64,000 bases of DNA from Glomus cerebriforme (lineage: Eukaryota; Glomeromycota; Glomeromycetes; Glomerales; Glomeraceae): the NCBI GenBank assembly GCA_003550305.1, contig QKYT01000053.1, positions 270,105 to 334,104 on the forward strand. The letters are read 5' to 3'. The position numbers and the translations under genes were made by a program. Of this stretch, positions 61,785-64,000 are shown piece by piece. Every line of letters starts with the position of its first letter. Positions within the stretch are counted from its first letter, which is position 1. The notes under the pieces are model-generated. The model saw only the letters and a program-made list of their open reading frames with translations, did not search any database and was not told where the DNA came from.

Positions 61785-62039
61785 ATTTATGATCTTACAG
61801 ATGCCAAATTTGACCCAATTGGATGTAAACAAAATTGGGTAACACAAAGCAATTAGAGCTGCAACATAATATTATAAATAATAATTTAATAATTACATAA
61901 TTCAAAGTTTAGTTTTCTAATTTTGCAATAAAGATAATAAAGATTTGTAATTATCAATTATTAAATTTATTTATTTTTTTTTTATTTGAATTTATATATT
62001 TTTATATATTTATAATATTATTTTATATATTATATATAA
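61785..62039. other. AT-rich spacer
   Basis: Short AT-rich stretch between the decayed gene and the Tc1 remnant; nothing recognisable. Confidence 0.35.
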
Positions 62040-63213
62040 ATCAAATTTTCAAAAAATTTTGCTGCTATACATAAAGTGATTTGAGAACATGCAATAAGAA
62101 GAGGATATTTGGGATTAGTACAAGAATTAATAAAAATCTTTATATTTCTATAAAAAAAGATTTTATGACAGAAAAGTCAGATTTTATTAGATTAAAATTA
62201 GGAGAATATGGGATAAAAATTCAACATGTCTACCAAAAGACGTAATATATTTAATGAGATCCTTATTATGGTAAATACGTGTATTATCCAGTATAAAAAC
62301 ACTATATTCAGAAGGATATAAATTTATCTGAGATACCTAAATATAAAAGAAAAAATAATAGAATAAAAATAAATAAAGATAATATTTTTTATTACAAAAT
62401 TTTACTTATCACATTTAAAATGACAAATTCTTTAAATATTTCTTTCATACAACTTCCTTCCATTATATCTACTGCAATAATACCATATAAAGACAAAACA
62501 AATAATATAATATATCATACTTTATATACAAATACATTCTTTTTAGTTGCAAATGTATTTTTAAGGAAGTACCTATATTCATGCGATAGAATACATTCAT
62601 CCTTTAAGACTTTATCCATAAATATAAGTTGTTCAGGCTTATATTCACATCTAACTTTTGCAATAAACGTATTTTAGAGCAGTTCATTTCACTTATAAGC
62701 TGCACAATATAACTGGAATAAAAATAATAGTATAAATATAATATATATGTAATATTACTTTGAATCGCTAAAATTTATCTTTTTTTTACTAATTTCACAA
62801 TAAACTAAAGATTGCCAAACAAAGTGTTAGGATAAAAACTAGTTTACCTGTTTGCAATTTAAGTTCTCCAACTAACTCATCTAGATACCAATTAATTTTG
62901 TCTTTAACCAATTCTTGTAAAATCTAAATTGCAAGAAAAAGGTATTTCTTAAAAATGGAATTATAAAATCCTAAACTTTTAATAGAAAGAATCTTGTAAA
63001 TACCTTCATATCATCTCATGTTAGTATTTTATTACATCCTGGTAATTTTTTTCAAAGATCTACTACTACTTTCCATCACATATATATTTGTAAAACTTTC
63101 TTAACAATAATTTTGCTAATATATAAAAATTCAGCTATTTTATTACTATTGTAGCCATTATAATAAAGAAAAACTATTTTTCACTTCAAGTTTTCACTAA
63201 AAATATACGCCAT
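62040..63213 (-). mobile_element. Decayed Tc1/mariner transposase
   Basis: Minus-strand Tc1-type transposase relic starting at about 63,213 (MAYIFSENLK). The N-terminal helix-turn-helix is readable: FLYYNGYNSNKIAEFLYISK then KKVLQIYM, followed by KKLPG and DDMK. The catalytic half shows FMDKVLKDE (first Asp block, near 62,600-62,630), LYGIIAVDIMEGSCMKEIFK (62,430-62,490), ILDNTRIYHNKDLI (second Asp block, 62,255-62,296) and SPNFNLI (62,190-62,215). At least six in-frame stops plus frameshifts. The ends and the TA duplication were not located. Confidence 0.8.
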
Positions 63214-63885
63214 TAGAAAGTTTTTATTCAAAAAATCTTTATAAATTATAGAATTAGAAAAAAACTATAGTAATCTATAAAAATCACGAACTTTAAGTAA
63301 AAAAAAACTTCAAGTAGTATATATATAATAGTTTGTTTCAAAATTCAAAGAGAAAATGTAAGTAAGCTTAATAATACAAGTACTACCAAAAAATCATAAG
63401 TATTCATAAAAAAAAAGGCACTTTATATTTGTCAAATTAAAAAGATTTATGAAAATCAAAGTTTTTTTTTATTTGATAATTGATATAAGGTCATATCATT
63501 TTGAAAATGGTGATAAAGGTAAAAGAAATGCATGAAAGAAATTAGTAATTAAAGTTTAAATAAAATATTAATTAAATAAAAATATTATTATTATTTTTTT
63601 TTTTTAATGTAAATTTTATTTATAGATAATTTTTAGATTATAGTTTAATAGTTGATTGATTACTGACTACTTAAAATACAACATAGCTTATTTATAACTT
63701 TTACTAAACTAATCACTATTGTTTATTCATCCTTCTTATCTTTTTATTCTTCCTATTCTTTTATCCTTCTTATCTTTTCTTATTATAAAGAATGTTAATC
63801 TTCTTATACTTCTTTTATATAGAATATTATCTTACTTGTATTTTACCATAAAAATTATTAATCCTTTCATAATCCTATTATAAAT
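63214..63885. other. AT-rich spacer
   Basis: No gene. A pyrimidine-rich tract lies at about 63,728-63,782 with TCTTAT/TCCTTCT-like repetition. Confidence 0.4.
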
Positions 63886-64000
63886 AGGGTTCCGATCGGT
63901 TCAGTTCAGTTCGATATTTGCCAAAACTGATACTGAACTGAAATTATCGGTATCAGTATTGGTAATTTACTGAAACATTTGGTTCAGTTTTTGACCAAAC
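63886..64000 (+). mobile_element. Start of another hAT-type inverted-repeat element (cut by window edge)
   Basis: TAGGGTTCCGATCGGTTC at 63,886 resembles the ends of the fold-back element (TAGTGCTCTGAACGGTTC). It is followed by the same CAGTTCAGTTC-rich sub-terminal composition and, near 63,910-63,960, an internal inverted arrangement of CAAAACTGATACTGAACTGA. The rest lies beyond the window. Confidence 0.55.

Overview
The window looks like nuclear DNA of an early-diverging, very AT-rich fungus. Genes are broken by many short GT..AG introns and encode standard opisthokont housekeeping proteins. The gene set (Gap1/IQGAP-type RasGAP, Hsp78 without an N-domain, Cbp6-type complex III factor) and the flood of decayed hAT, Tc1/mariner and LINE copies resemble an arbuscular mycorrhizal fungus such as Rhizophagus. 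That assignment is inference from style and remembered family resemblance, not a search result.

Layout. Positions 1-18,400 are gene-dense: VPS18 (runs off the left edge), a CBP6/UQCC2 homologue, mS34, a NOPCHAP1-like protein, DNMT2, an unrecognised protein, HSP78, TFIIH subunit TFB2, the clamp-loader subunit RFC4 (human RFC2) and a small one-helix membrane protein. Most neighbours are divergent or convergent, 90-280 bp apart. Positions 18,400-21,700 hold a decayed hAT transposon. Positions 21,731-32,564 hold a second genic block: a GRF-zinc-finger plus SMARCAL1-type SNF2 helicase, a DODA/LigB dioxygenase, a RasGAP and a DUF202 membrane protein. From 32,565 to 64,000 the DNA is an AT-rich repeat graveyard with one intact gene (DUF1771-Smr protein at 57,225-57,874). 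It contains two hAT-type elements, a pogo-like MITE, pieces of three or four related LINEs, a near-perfect 1.18 kb fold-back element, two copies of a TA-flanked MITE, a decayed Tc1 transposase, a decayed protein-coding locus and a 915 bp assembly gap.

The genes do not form one pathway. Several serve genome maintenance and expression (RFC, TFIIH, SMARCAL1-like helicase, DNMT2), others mitochondrial biogenesis (CBP6, mS34, HSP78), endosome/vacuole traffic (VPS18) and Ras signalling.

I did not see an obviously new multi-gene system. The most noteworthy items are: the GRF-SMARCAL1 fusion with a repeated acidic motif in its tail; a 2-nucleotide microexon needed to keep the DUF202 gene in frame; three tandem in-frame 9-nt splice donors in TFB2; the 8-bp-duplicated hAT fold-back element nested in another inverted-repeat element; and a consistent C-to-T/G-to-A style of decay in the dead transposons.
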